A stretch of DNA of 64,000 nucleotides. Origin: Natronobeatus ordinarius (GTDB lineage Archaea > Halobacteriota > Halobacteria > Halobacteriales > Natrialbaceae). This document shows, in pieces, positions 1-8,889 of the stretch; position 1 is the stretch's first letter; every line of letters starts with the position of its first letter. The stretch is taken from positions 2,728,001-2,792,000 of the forward strand of contig NZ_CP101456.1 in assembly GCF_024362485.1 (NCBI RefSeq), written 5' to 3'. The notes beneath the pieces were generated by a model, which ran no database searches, was not told where the DNA came from, and was given only the letters and a program-made list of their open reading frames with translations. The position numbers were made by a program, and so were the translations under genes.

Positions 1-1568
1 CTCCAGTTGGCCAGCCAGACGGTCGCGACGAGCAACGCGAGCACCGCGAGCAACTGGTTGGCGCCGCCGAACAGCGGCCAGATGCTCTCCCAGGTCCCGG
101 AGGCGACGAGGATGTAGCCACCGAGTGCAATGACGGCCGCGTTCATGTACCGGTTGGTCATCGTCTCCTGGAAGGTGGTCTCGGGCGTTCCGATCAGCTC
201 CTCGATCATGTACCGCCCGAGGCGGACCGCGGTGTCGGTACTGGTGAGCAAGAAGCTCAAGAACAGCAGGGCGATGAACGTCGATCCGACCGCGGCAGAG
301 ACGCCGAACACCGTCACGAGCGCCCCGCCGCCGGCCGGGAAGATCGCGATCGCGTTCGCGAGCCCGTCGGTGACGGTCGCCGCCGCGAGCGAAACCGCGA
401 TGATCGCCGTCACGGCCAGTAGCCCCTCGCCGAGCATTGCGCCGTAGCCGATCGTCCGGGCGTCGCTCTCCTTGTCGAGTTGTTTGGCCGTCGTCCCCGA
501 GGAGACCAGCGAGTGGAAGCCGCTGATCGTCCCACACGCGATCGTCAGGAACAGGAACGGAAGCAGCGGCCCGAGTTCCGGGCTCACGAACCCGGTGAAC
601 GCGGGAACCGCCGCAGTCAGCGACTCGATCGTGATCGGGTCTTCGAAGCCAGCGACCGGGACGTCGACGCTGGTGAAGCCGACGACCGTGCCGACGATCA
701 CGCCGAGCAGCATTCCGGCGATCCCGACGTAGAGGATCGTCGAAGTGAGGAAGTCACGGGGCTGCAACAGGAGCCAGACCGGCAGCGTCGCCGCGAAGAA
801 CGTGTAGATGATCGTCAGAACCGCCCAGGCAGCGAAGTTGACGCCAAACTGGTCGGCCAGCGGCAGCCACGACAACGCCGCCCCGTCGCCCAGCAGGACG
901 ATCGTGTTGTCGGGCAGCCCCTCCACCTCGGCGATCGCGATCGGGAACTCGATCCCGACGAAGATCCCCCCGAAGACGGCCGCGATGAACAGCGCCGCAC
1001 CCGGGAGGAACGGCCCATTGAACTGGTAAAGGTAGATTCCAAAGAGGATCGCGAGCACGATGTATACGATGCTCGCGGTCGCCGCCGGCGGGTACGCGTT
1101 CATCACACTTGCGATGAGGAACACGAACGCCGCGACCACCAGGATGGTCAGCAGGATGGCGAACCACAGCAGCATGTTCTTCCCGCGCTGGCCGACGTAC
1201 TCGCCGATGATGTATCCGATCGACTTCCCCTCGTGGCGGACGCTCGAGGAGAGCGCCATGAAATCGTGAACGGCGCCGAAGATCGGGTTCCCGATGGCGA
1301 CCCACAGCAGCGCCGGCAGCCAGCCGAACGCTGCGACCGCCGTTAGCGGTCCGGCGATCGGCGCACCCCCCGCAATGCTCGAGAAGTGGTGTCCGAGCAA
1401 CACCGGTTTCTTCGATGGCACGTACTCCTGTCCGTCTTCGTATTTGTGTGCGGGCGTCTCGCGCTCGTCGTCCAGTTCGACCAGCTGGTTGGCCAGGTAT
1501 TTCGAGTATCCAACATACCCGACCGTGAACGTTACGAGCACGAACACCACGAACCATATTACTTGCAT
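1..1568 (-). CDS. cstA: CstA family carbon starvation carrier (3' end outside window)
   Basis: The minus-strand frame is open from the ATG at 1568 to the left edge, giving 522 residues without a stop; the C terminus lies beyond base 1. The protein is a polytopic membrane protein. Residues 60-74 (HHFSSIAGGAPIAGP) are the hallmark CstA motif, followed by many hydrophobic segments. CstA relatives in bacteria carry pyruvate or peptides during carbon limitation; the substrate here is inferred only from family. A TATA-like stretch near 1590-1599 lies about 27 bases upstream of the ATG, fitting a leaderless transcript. The next gene upstream (ArsA-like) is on the same strand, 147 bases away, so this gene probably has its own promoter. 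Confidence 0.93.
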   Translation of the reverse strand, partial: MQVIWFVVFVLVTFTVGYVGYSKYLANQLVELDDERETPAHKYEDGQEYVPSKKPVLLGHHFSSIAGGAPIAGPLTAVAAFGWLPALLWVAIGNPIFGAVHDFMALSSSVRHEGKSIGYIIGEYVGQRGKNMLLWFAILLTILVVAAFVFLIASVMNAYPPAATASIVYIVLAILFGIYLYQFNGPFLPGAALFIAAVFGGIFVGIEFPIAIAEVEGLPDNTIVLLGDGAALSWLPLADQFGVNFAAWAVLTIIYTFFAATLPVWLLLQPRDFLTSTILYVGIAGMLLGVIVGTVVGFTSVDVPVAGFEDPITIESLTAAVPAFTGFVSPELGPLLPFLFLTIACGTISGFHSLVSSGTTAKQLDKESDARTIGYGAMLGEGLLAVTAIIAVSLAAATVTDGLANAIAIFPAGGGALVTVFGVSAAVGSTFIALLFLSFLLTSTDTAVRLGRYMIEELIGTPETTFQETMTNRYMNAAVIALGGYILVASGTWESIWPLFGGANQLLAVLALLVATVWLANW

Positions 1569-1715
1569 GCTCTCACAACACGCTAACCCATATCATAGAA
1601 AGCTCTTAAAACCTTCCACATTAATTCATGCTATTCAGCCCCCAACACATCAATTTTCGGCAGTGACCAATATTTAATGAGAGTGTCCTGATGTGTGAGA
1701 TTGTGTGGGTCACGT

Positions 1716-2720
1716 TCACGACTGGTCCGAGTCTCCAGTCGCCGACCGCCCCGTACCGGTGTCGTCGACGACGTCGGTACGAAGCTTCCCGGCGACGTCG
1801 CGGAGCAACTCCCCTTTCACATCGCGAACACGTGACTCGATTTCGGCGATAACGGGAACCTCGAGTGTGTCGTTCGCTTCCCGAATCCGCTCGCGTTCGC
1901 TCTCACAGCGGTCACGGAGGTACCGCGCTCCGCGCCCCTCCTCGTGGGGTTCGGGTGCTGGCGTCACCTTGTTCACGACCACGCCGCCGACGGTCAGGCC
2001 GTACTCCTCGAGCGAGCCGACCGCCCGCTCGGTCTCCCGAAGCGAGAGCGTATCGGGGTTCATCACGAGGGTGAACACCGCGTCGTTCCGGAGCGTCTCG
2101 CCGGCAAACGAGAACTTCTCCCGACGGTCCTCGAGCCGGGCGAGGATCGGGTCGCCTTCCCTGACCCGGCGGGGAGTCTGTCTGCCGATCGCCGCCTTCT
2201 CGTAGAGGTCGATGCTCTGTTCCCGTTTGGCGATCAGTCGCTCGATCCACCCCTCGAGTAGCTCCGGCAACGCGAGCAGCCGGAGGGTGCCGCCGGTCGG
2301 TGACGTGTCGAACACGACGCGGTCGTACTCGTCAGCGTCGCCCATGACGTCGATGAACCGGTCGAACAGCGCCGCCTCGTAGGCACCAGGCGTCCGGTGA
2401 GCCATCTCGAGCTGGATGTCGACCTCGTTGACCATCGTGGCCGACAGCTGCGCACCGAGCTCCCGCTTGAGCTGGAGGCGGTGTCGCTCGACCTCCGCTT
2501 CGGGGTCGAGCTCGAGCGCGTCGAGCCGGTCGTAGCCCTCGACGGCTCGGGGCGTATCGTCGAACTCCTGATCGAAGAGGTCACCCGTACTGTGTGCCGG
2601 ATCGGTCGAGACGAGTAGCGTCCGGTCCCCGTCGAGCGCACACCGGAGGCCGAACGCACTCGAGACGGTCGTCTTGCCGACGCCGCCCTTGCCGCCGAAG
2701 AAGACGAATTTGCGGGCCAT
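1716..2720 (-). CDS. arsA: ArsA/Get3-family ATPase
   Basis: A 334-residue P-loop ATPase. Residues 9-18 (GGKGGVGKTT) are the deviant Walker A of the ArsA/Get3 group. An STDPAHS segment follows, and a DTSPTGGTLRLL segment corresponds to switch II. I see no CxxC pair of the eukaryotic Get3 zinc site. Family members pump arsenite with ArsB or target tail-anchored membrane proteins; with no arsB or arsR nearby, targeting or another ATPase role is more likely. The ATG at 2720 is chosen because the Walker A motif begins eight residues later; the longer frame upstream is low-complexity shadow of the neighbour. It starts two bases after the stop of the 112-residue gene, so the two are one operon. Confidence 0.88.
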   Translation of the reverse strand: MARKFVFFGGKGGVGKTTVSSAFGLRCALDGDRTLLVSTDPAHSTGDLFDQEFDDTPRAVEGYDRLDALELDPEAEVERHRLQLKRELGAQLSATMVNEVDIQLEMAHRTPGAYEAALFDRFIDVMGDADEYDRVVFDTSPTGGTLRLLALPELLEGWIERLIAKREQSIDLYEKAAIGRQTPRRVREGDPILARLEDRREKFSFAGETLRNDAVFTLVMNPDTLSLRETERAVGSLEEYGLTVGGVVVNKVTPAPEPHEEGRGARYLRDRCESERERIREANDTLEVPVIAEIESRVRDVKGELLRDVAGKLRTDVVDDTGTGRSATGDSDQS

Positions 2721-2722
2721 CG

Positions 2723-3061
2723 TCAGATGTGGTGGTGCATTCGGCCTTTCGCCTCGAACACCGACTGGCGGTCCCACATTCGGCGTTCCCAGGCGGCGAA
2801 CTCCTGCTGGAGGTACGGGAGGAGTTCGGCGGTGTAGTACGAAACCGGGCTCGGGACGCCGAACGCGTCGGGGAAACAGGCGATCAGGAACGCGTCTTCG
2901 GTGTCCTCGGCTTCGATCTCGATCTTCTCGTAGGCCGGGTGAGAGATCATGCCGTGGTAGAGTCCCCTCGCCCACTCGTCGACCCACGTCCCGCCGAATC
3001 GCTCCCCGAACCACCGTTCGATCGCGTCCAGGTAGGCGGCGATCCGTTCGGCGACTGTCAT
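2723..3061 (-). CDS. Conserved hypothetical protein, operon partner of the ArsA-like ATPase
   Basis: A 112-residue soluble acidic protein, rich in aromatic residues (WVDEWARGLYHG, SYYTAELLPYLQQEFAAWERRMW) and ending in HHHI. It has no membrane segment, signal peptide or recognisable catalytic motif. The TGA at 2723-2725 is two bases before the ATG of the ArsA-like gene, so translation is probably coupled. A CTTTAG-like box about 25 bases upstream of the ATG at 3061 could be the operon promoter. I do not recognise the family; a chaperone or adaptor for the ATPase is a guess from position. Confidence 0.8.
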   Translation of the reverse strand: MTVAERIAAYLDAIERWFGERFGGTWVDEWARGLYHGMISHPAYEKIEIEAEDTEDAFLIACFPDAFGVPSPVSYYTAELLPYLQQEFAAWERRMWDRQSVFEAKGRMHHHI

Positions 3062-3125
3062 GGCCCGACGTAGCGTATATCCCGACTAAAGGGTGTCGAC
3101 ACGGGCATCGGTGGGTCCGACTTCC

Positions 3126-3213
3126 GAACCCGACCGTACCGATCGTACCGACCCCCGAACCCGACCGTACCGACCCCCGAACCCGACCGTACCGACCCCC
3201 GAACCCGACCGTA
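3126..3213. repeat. 22-bp direct tandem repeat upstream of the CobW-type gene
   Basis: Copies beginning at 3157, 3179 and 3201 share GAACCCGACCGTA and are 22 bases apart; the last is partial. A first copy at 3126 is separated by 31 bases because of an extra 9-base TCGTACCGA duplication. The array fills the space between divergent genes (2723-3061 minus and 3242 plus) and ends just before the second gene. Confidence 0.92.
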
Positions 3214-3241
3214 TATGAACCGCGCGTCCCTCCTCCCCTCC

Positions 3242-4528
3242 ATGCGAGAGCGAACGCCGGTGACGGTCGTTAGCGGCAACCTCGGTGCGGGAAAGACGAC
3301 GTTCGTGAACCACCTCCTCGAGAACGCCGACCGGCGGCTCGCCGTCCTGGTCAACGACATGGGCGACGTCAATATCGACGCGTCGCTGCTCGAGAACGCG
3401 TCGTCGCTCTCCCGGGAGGGGATCGCCGAGTTGAGCAACGGCTGCATCTGCTGTGAGCTCCAGGACGACCTGGCAACGGAGGTGCGGGCGCTCGCCCAGC
3501 GGTACGACTTCGACCACCTCGTCGTCGAATCCTCGGGCATCAGCGAGCCCGCGCCGGTGGCCCAGCTGTTCACCGTCGGCGACGCGTCGGCCCGCTACGA
3601 GGTCGACGCGCTGGTGACCGTCGTCGACGCCCGGGTGCTCGCCGAGACGTTCGCGGGCGAACACCCGGAACGCGAGACGCCGCCAGACGCCGAGGACCGG
3701 CCGCTTTCGGACCTGCTCGTCGAACAGCTCGAGGTGTCCAACGTCGTCCTGCTCAACAAGACCGACCTCGTCCCGGCGGCAGATCTCGAGCGACTCGAGG
3801 CGATGATCGCCGCCCTCCAGCCGGACGCCACGGTTCATCGGACGGCCTTCGCCGAGATCGACCCCGACGCCGTGATCGGCGTCGAGGCGTTCGATCCGGA
3901 CGAACTCGGCGACCTCGCCGGCTGGCAGCGAGCGCTCGCGGAGGCGCGCGCACACGAACTCGAGACCCACGAGCACGGCCATACGCACGAAGACGATCAC
4001 GACCACGCACACGACCAGAGCGACGGCCACGCACACGAGCACGGCGACCACAGCCACGACGGCTGTCACCTCCACCACGACCACCGGACGCCCGAGACCG
4101 TCTACGGCGTCGGCTCCGTGACCGTCCGCCGTCAGTGTCCCCTCGATCCCGATTGCTTCGCGTCGTTCCTGCGCGAGCTTCCCTCCTCGGTCATCCGACT
4201 GAAGGGGCCCTGCTGGATCGCGGGCGCCGACGACCTCGTGGTCCAGGTCAGCGGCGCCGGGCCGTCGATCTACGCGGAGGCCGAGGGTGAGTGGATCGCG
4301 ACGCTTCCGGCGGCTCAGCGCCGGCTCTACCGGGAGAGCAACCCAGACCTCCCGTGGGACGAGGAGTTCGGGGACCGCCGGACCGAACTCGTGTTCATCG
4401 GCACCGACCTCGACCGGGACGAACTCGAGTCGGATCTCGAGGCGTGTTTCGTCGATCCGGCGGCCGTCACCGACGCCTCGAACCGGTTCCCGGCGGCGCC
4501 GGGCGAGCGGACCGTCCTCCGAGAGTGA
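3242..4528 (+). CDS. CobW/COG0523-family G3E GTPase, metallochaperone-like
   Basis: A 428-residue G3E GTPase. The P loop is GNLGAGKT at 12-19, the CxCC metal site (CICC) is at 68-71, and NKTD is the base-specificity motif. A linker of roughly residues 235-285 is packed with His (HGHTHEDDHDHAHD and more), then comes the CobW C-terminal domain. COG0523 proteins insert or store zinc, cobalt or other metals; the His-rich linker is typical of zinc-handling members. The ATG at 3242 is chosen because the P loop starts close after it; an in-frame ATG at 3215 would add nine residues. It is monocistronic, with the 22-bp repeat array directly upstream. The metal is not determined by the sequence. Confidence 0.9.
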   Translation: MRERTPVTVVSGNLGAGKTTFVNHLLENADRRLAVLVNDMGDVNIDASLLENASSLSREGIAELSNGCICCELQDDLATEVRALAQRYDFDHLVVESSGISEPAPVAQLFTVGDASARYEVDALVTVVDARVLAETFAGEHPERETPPDAEDRPLSDLLVEQLEVSNVVLLNKTDLVPAADLERLEAMIAALQPDATVHRTAFAEIDPDAVIGVEAFDPDELGDLAGWQRALAEARAHELETHEHGHTHEDDHDHAHDQSDGHAHEHGDHSHDGCHLHHDHRTPETVYGVGSVTVRRQCPLDPDCFASFLRELPSSVIRLKGPCWIAGADDLVVQVSGAGPSIYAEAEGEWIATLPAAQRRLYRESNPDLPWDEEFGDRRTELVFIGTDLDRDELESDLEACFVDPAAVTDASNRFPAAPGERTVLRE

Positions 4529-4567
4529 TCGGCGATGGGGGACACCTGGTTGCGGGGCTCGAGCCGA

Positions 4568-4888
4568 TCAGACCAGAAACGGGATCGCGAGCAACACGAT
4601 CAGTGCGATACCGATGGCGACGGCGTACAGAAGGTACGAGAGCCGTTGGTCGACCCCGACCGACGGGCGGTCCGGGTCGACCGTCCAGACGAGCTGATGG
4701 TACGCGACCGCGACGACCACGGCCAGTAACGCGGTAAGTACCACCAGGGACACCAGAGGGGAGACACCGAGTACCCCGAGATACAACGGTCCCCAGGCGT
4801 GGGTGATCAAGAACGCCGTCAACGCGACAACGAGGAACGGCACGGGGTCGATCGGCGTTCCATCCCGGTTGCGGGGTCGAAACCGCAT
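4568..4888 (-). CDS. Small membrane protein, unknown function
   Basis: A 106-residue protein with a short basic N terminus (MRFRPRNRDG) and three predicted membrane segments, near residues 16-42, 45-70 and 84-106. The segment between the second and third is charged. The ATG at 4888 is chosen because the upstream extension lacks family-like sequence and the basic start suits a cytoplasmic N terminus. It ends 39 bases from the convergent CobW-type gene. I do not recognise a family. Confidence 0.65.
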   Translation of the reverse strand: MRFRPRNRDGTPIDPVPFLVVALTAFLITHAWGPLYLGVLGVSPLVSLVVLTALLAVVVAVAYHQLVWTVDPDRPSVGVDQRLSYLLYAVAIGIALIVLLAIPFLV

Positions 4889-4986
4889 GATCGACGTACA
4901 TCCCCTGTGAACCAAAGCCTTGCCACATGTTGTCAATGTTATGGGTTTCGAAGGGAGTAAGCCATCTCGGTGAGAGCCTACCGAAC

Positions 4987-5193
4987 ATGAGCAGCGATCT
5001 CAAAGCGGGGATGCGTTCTTCCAAGGGCGACCCGAAGGTGCTGTTCGTGCTCAACGTCGCCCTGTCGGCGACGTTCGCGTTCATCGTCCTGTACCTCTCG
5101 GACCTGGTGGGGATCACCGAACTCACCTGGAGCCGGTTCCTCGGCCTGACGGCGATCCTGGTGGTCCTCACGTTCATCGTCACGTGGGACTGA
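4987..5193 (+). CDS. Small two-helix membrane protein
   Basis: A 68-residue protein with a charged N terminus (MSSDLKAGMRSSKGDPK) and two membrane segments near residues 19-38 and 46-65. The ATG at 4987 is preferred over the upstream ATG at 4927, which would add 20 residues with no clear role; a GGTGAG stretch lies about 15 bases before it. Such short hydrophobic proteins are common and uncharacterised in haloarchaea. It ends 73 bases from the convergent S9 peptidase gene. Confidence 0.7.
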   Translation: MSSDLKAGMRSSKGDPKVLFVLNVALSATFAFIVLYLSDLVGITELTWSRFLGLTAILVVLTFIVTWD

Positions 5194-5266
5194 GCGACTC
5201 GAACTGGACCACACTCCCCTCCCAGTAGCCGGCTCGAGTCGGCACCACTCGAGTCGGACCGACCGA

Positions 5267-7342
5267 TTACTCGTCTTCGTCTTCGTCCTCGTCCTCGTCT
5301 TCGCCCGCCGAGAGCCCCTCGTTCGAATCGCGCTCGAGTGCGGGCGGGACGTCGCGGTACTCGGAGTAGCCGTCGAACCAGCGGACGATGCGCTCGAGTC
5401 GGTCGACGACGTGAGCCGGCTCCCCGGAGCGGGAGAGTTCGTGGCCCTCGCGCGGGTAGCGCACGAGGCGGGTGTCGACGCCGTACTTCTTGAGGCCGAG
5501 GTAGAACAGTTCGGCGGTGTTCGCCGGGGTGCGATAATCCTGATCGGAGTGGAGCACGAGCGTCGGGGTCGTAACGTCCGGGACGTGGGCGACGGGTGAG
5601 CGTTCCCAGAGGAACTCGGGTTCCTCCCACGGCAGGGTCCCGAAGTCCCCCTCGACCAGTTTGAACGCGTCGGTCGAGCCGTAGAAGCTCGTGAGATCGT
5701 AGACGCCGCGCTGGGAGACGGCGGCGCGGAAGCGATCGGTCTGGCCGACCGTCCAGGCGGTCATGAAGCCGCCGAAGCTCCCGCCGGTGACGTACTGTTC
5801 GTCCGCGTCGACGTACTCGCGTTCACAGACGCAGTCGACGCCGGCGAGCACGTCGGTCAGGGTCACGTCGCCCCAGTCGCGTTCGATCGCCGCGGCGTGG
5901 TCCTCGCCGTAGCCGGTCGATCCCCGCGGGTTGGACCAGAAGACGACGTAGTCGGAGGCGGCGAGCGTCTGGAACTCGTGCCACATCGTCCCGCTCGTGG
6001 TCCACTGGACGTGCGGGCCGCCGTGGATCTCGACGACGAGCGGATACTGCTCGTCGGGATCGAAGTCTGGCGGCGTCAGCACCCAGCCCTGGATCTCCTC
6101 GCCGTCGCTCTCGAACCACAGCGCCTCGGGCTGGGAGACCGCACGGTCGGTCAGGTACTCACGGTTGACCTGCGTCAGCCGCGTCGCCTCGTTCCCGCCA
6201 CGCGTCGAGACGAAGACGTCGCCGGGGTGGTCCCACTCGCTCTGGACGTAGGCGACGGCGTTCTCGCCGACCGAGAAGCCCTCGACGGTGACGCCGTCGC
6301 CGTACACCGGCTGTGGCTCCGCACTCGCGTCGCCCGGCACCGACCAGACCGCGACCGAGCCCGTGTCGGGGGTGGCGAAGTAGAGCACCTCCTCGTCGGG
6401 GCCCCACTCGAAGCCGACGGCCGCAGCGATCGTCCGGTCCAGGGGCTCCGTCGGCGTCGTCTCCTCGCCAGTCTCCCGGTCGTGGACGCGAAGCTCCGTC
6501 TGCCGGAGCGTGAACCGCTCTTCGGGCGTCCAGGTGTAGGCCACGCGACCGTCTTCGGTCGCCTCGAGTCCGGCCACCCAGCCGGTCGTCTCCGCGAACG
6601 CCTCGGCGTCGCCCGACTCGAGGTCGTGTGCGTAGAGCTCGTACCGGATCGAGTCGTCCGGGTGCACCTCGTCCTCGACGGCTTTCGCGGCGTAGTAGAC
6701 CGTTTCGTCGTCGCCCCACGCCGGCGCGACGGAGTCGTCGTCGCCGTCGGTGAGTCGCTCGAGTCCGTCCCCCCCCGCTGCGTCGCCCTCGAGGGCGGCT
6801 TCGACGTCGAGGACGTAGACGTGGCTGCGCCGGCCGTCGACGTACCGCTGGTGGGCGCGATAGATCAGCCGGTCGATCACCCGCGGGTCGGGTTCGTCGG
6901 GCTCGTAGTCGGGCGAGACGGCGAGGTCGCGTTCTTCTTCGCGATCCTCGGCGGTCGCCCGCTGAGTGAAGACGATGCGAGAGCCGTCGGGACTCCACTC
7001 GAGGCCGGAGACGCCGCCAGCGACCTGCGTGACCTGTCGGGCCTCGCCGCCGTCGGTCGGGAGGAGCCACAGCTGTGGCCGGTCGTCGTCCGCGCCGCGG
7101 GTGCTCACGAACGCGAGGTGTGAGCCGTCGGGGCTCCACCGCGGTTCGCTGTCGACGCCTTCGCTGACGGTGAACTGTTTCGGCTCGTCCCCACCGAAGG
7201 GGACGACGTACACCGTCGCCTCGTAGGATTCGTCGTCGTCGGGGACTTTCCGGACGAACGCGACGCGGTCGCCGTCGGGGGAGAGCTGTGGGTCTGCCAC
7301 CTGGACGATGTCGTGGTAGTCGGACGTGGCGATCGTCTGCAT
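5267..7342 (-). CDS. S9 family peptidase (prolyl oligopeptidase / acylaminoacyl-peptidase type)
   Basis: A 691-residue serine peptidase. The N-terminal half is a beta-propeller with repeated SPDG blades. The C-terminal alpha/beta hydrolase carries the nucleophile in GGSFGG (Ser about 522), the acid in SDQDYR (Asp about 602) and the base in REGHE (His about 634). Family members cleave short peptides or acylated N termini in the cytoplasm. There is no signal peptide. The protein ends in an alternating Asp-Glu run encoded by a GAC/GAG microsatellite at 5267-5300. The ATG at 7342 is preferred to the GTG at 7354. A short decayed copy of its propeller region lies at 8735-8798. Confidence 0.93.
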   Translation of the reverse strand: MQTIATSDYHDIVQVADPQLSPDGDRVAFVRKVPDDDESYEATVYVVPFGGDEPKQFTVSEGVDSEPRWSPDGSHLAFVSTRGADDDRPQLWLLPTDGGEARQVTQVAGGVSGLEWSPDGSRIVFTQRATAEDREEERDLAVSPDYEPDEPDPRVIDRLIYRAHQRYVDGRRSHVYVLDVEAALEGDAAGGDGLERLTDGDDDSVAPAWGDDETVYYAAKAVEDEVHPDDSIRYELYAHDLESGDAEAFAETTGWVAGLEATEDGRVAYTWTPEERFTLRQTELRVHDRETGEETTPTEPLDRTIAAAVGFEWGPDEEVLYFATPDTGSVAVWSVPGDASAEPQPVYGDGVTVEGFSVGENAVAYVQSEWDHPGDVFVSTRGGNEATRLTQVNREYLTDRAVSQPEALWFESDGEEIQGWVLTPPDFDPDEQYPLVVEIHGGPHVQWTTSGTMWHEFQTLAASDYVVFWSNPRGSTGYGEDHAAAIERDWGDVTLTDVLAGVDCVCEREYVDADEQYVTGGSFGGFMTAWTVGQTDRFRAAVSQRGVYDLTSFYGSTDAFKLVEGDFGTLPWEEPEFLWERSPVAHVPDVTTPTLVLHSDQDYRTPANTAELFYLGLKKYGVDTRLVRYPREGHELSRSGEPAHVVDRLERIVRWFDGYSEYRDVPPALERDSNEGLSAGEDEDEDEDEDE

Positions 7343-7505
7343 GACCGGCGTCACCCACGCTCGCGGGTTAGGTGTTTCGATTCGTAGGAGCCGGAATCGA
7401 ACCGTCGGCCGATACCGAAGACAGTCACCAGCGGCCGAAGTATACGATTGCGCGGTAAAATAGCGTGTAAGACAATCCTTCCACGGTGAAGTCGACGTCT
7501 AATTA

Positions 7506-7515
7506 AATGTTATTA
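7506..7515 (+). promoter_or_regulatory. TATA-like promoter of the first TAXI gene
   Basis: An AT-rich AATGTTATTA sits centred about 27 bases before the ATG at 7538, in otherwise GC-rich DNA, as in leaderless haloarchaeal transcripts. A matching element precedes the second TAXI gene. Confidence 0.6.
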
Positions 7516-7537
7516 CGACGAACCGGATGTCGAGGTT

Positions 7538-8617
7538 ATGGAACGAAACATCAAGCGCCGCAGGATTATCACGGCGGCCGGAGTTGTTGGCATCGCGACA
7601 ATTGCAGGGTGTGTCGGCGAAGAAGCGACCGACGACGACGGCGGCGGCGACGACGATGGTGACCAGGTCAACGGCGACGACGATGGCGAGGACAACGGTG
7701 ACGATACCGGCGACGACGACGAGATTACCGAAGACGAGTTCGAAGACGCCGAACCGGACGAGGACGGCGAGGTGATCGTCTGGCACGCCGGCGGTACCGG
7801 CGGGACGTACTTCCCGCTGTCGGGTGAGTTCAAGTCGATCGTCGAGGCGAACACACCACACGGCTTACAGGTCCAGTCGACCGGGGCGAGCGTCGCGAAC
7901 GTCGGCTCGCTCGAGCGCGAGGAGGCCGACTTCGCCCTGATCCAGAACGACATCGCGTACTTCGCGTACAACGGGACCGGCATCGAGGAGTTCGAGGACG
8001 CGGCGGTCGAGAACCTCCAGGGCGTCGCGACGCTGTACCCCGAGACGATCCACGTCATCACGCAGGCGGACTCTGGTATCGAGACCATCGAGGACCTCGA
8101 GGGCGCGACGATCAACACGGGCGACCTCGGCAGCGGCACGCAGGTCAACGCCCTCCAGATCCTCGAGTCGGCGGGGATCGACGACTTCGACGAGGAGAAC
8201 ACCGACTTCGCGACAGCGACCGACCAGATCCGCGACGGCGACATCGACGCCTCGTTCATCGTCGGCGGCGCGCCCGTCGGCGCGGTCGAGGAGCTCGCGA
8301 CGACCGAGGACATCGCCCTGGTCGAGGTCGCCGGCGACCTGCGAGAACAGATCAAAGCCGACGCCGAGTGGCTGGCCGACGACACCGTCGAAGGTGGCAC
8401 CTACGAGGGCGTCGACGACGACGTCGAGACGGTGTCGGTTCAGGCGATGATCGCGACCCACGAGGGCGTCGACGAGGGAATCGTCGAGGAGATCACCGAG
8501 GCGATCTTCGAGAACACCGGCGACCTCACGATCGAATCCGAGGCGATCTCGGCCGACACCGCCCAGGACGGGATGCCGATCGACCTGCATCCCGGTGCAG
8601 AGACGTACTTCGACTGA
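7538..8617 (+). CDS. TAXI family TRAP transporter substrate-binding lipoprotein (copy 1)
   Basis: A 359-residue exported binding protein. The N terminus has a twin-arginine-like KRRR, a hydrophobic stretch and a lipobox ending at Cys25 (IAGC), followed by a long Asp/Gly linker to about residue 66. The body (GGTGGTYFPLSGEF, STGASVANV, NTGDLGSGTQ) is the TAXI fold of TRAP substrate receptors. The ligand is unknown; relatives bind small carboxylates or amino acids. It lacks its own permease and is followed by a nearly identical copy (about 95 percent over the mature domain by eye). It may share the permease at 10538 or be a redundant receptor. Confidence 0.92.
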   Translation: MERNIKRRRIITAAGVVGIATIAGCVGEEATDDDGGGDDDGDQVNGDDDGEDNGDDTGDDDEITEDEFEDAEPDEDGEVIVWHAGGTGGTYFPLSGEFKSIVEANTPHGLQVQSTGASVANVGSLEREEADFALIQNDIAYFAYNGTGIEEFEDAAVENLQGVATLYPETIHVITQADSGIETIEDLEGATINTGDLGSGTQVNALQILESAGIDDFDEENTDFATATDQIRDGDIDASFIVGGAPVGAVEELATTEDIALVEVAGDLREQIKADAEWLADDTVEGGTYEGVDDDVETVSVQAMIATHEGVDEGIVEEITEAIFENTGDLTIESEAISADTAQDGMPIDLHPGAETYFD

Positions 8618-8734
8618 CGCAGCCGGCGTGTCCGGCAACAGGTCTGCCCCCGGTTCGAACTGAGCACGAGACGTTCAGCCCCGTGACTGGCAACTCCCAT
8701 CCGATATCGTTCACCACGCCCAGGCCCGCGAGAC

Positions 8735-8798
8735 CGGTGACGCCGCCAGCGACCTGCGTGAGCTGGTGGGTCTCGGCACCGTCGGTCGTACCCGATGG
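8735..8798 (-). pseudogene. Decayed fragment of an S9 peptidase gene
   Basis: About 52 bases from 8739 align without gaps to 7010-7061 inside the intact S9 gene, with a 23-base exact core (GACGCCGCCAGCGACCTGCG and three more bases). On the minus strand it reads TDGAETHQLTQVAGGVTGL against TDGGEARQVTQVAGGVSGL in the peptidase. It has no start or catalytic domain. It lies immediately upstream of TAXI copy 2, exactly as the intact peptidase lies upstream of copy 1, so it is probably the remnant of a duplicated peptidase-TAXI unit. Confidence 0.8.
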
Positions 8799-8857
8799 AC
8801 GACGGGCCGGGAATAGAATGCGAAAGGATCTCTTGCAGTGAACAGTACAGATGAGCA

Positions 8858-8864
8858 GATATTA
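8858..8864 (+). promoter_or_regulatory. TATA-like promoter of the second TAXI gene
   Basis: GATATTA lies about 29 bases before the ATG at 8890, matching the spacing and local sequence upstream of copy 1. This supports 8890 rather than the in-frame ATG at 8851 as the start. Confidence 0.55.
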
Positions 8865-8889
8865 CTACGTCGAACGCAGTAGTGGGTGC

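Noticed and set aside
5897-7123. A 408-codon plus-strand frame opposite the S9 peptidase
   Set aside because: Shadow of the peptidase; no motif, no promoter, and the minus strand carries a complete catalytic triad.
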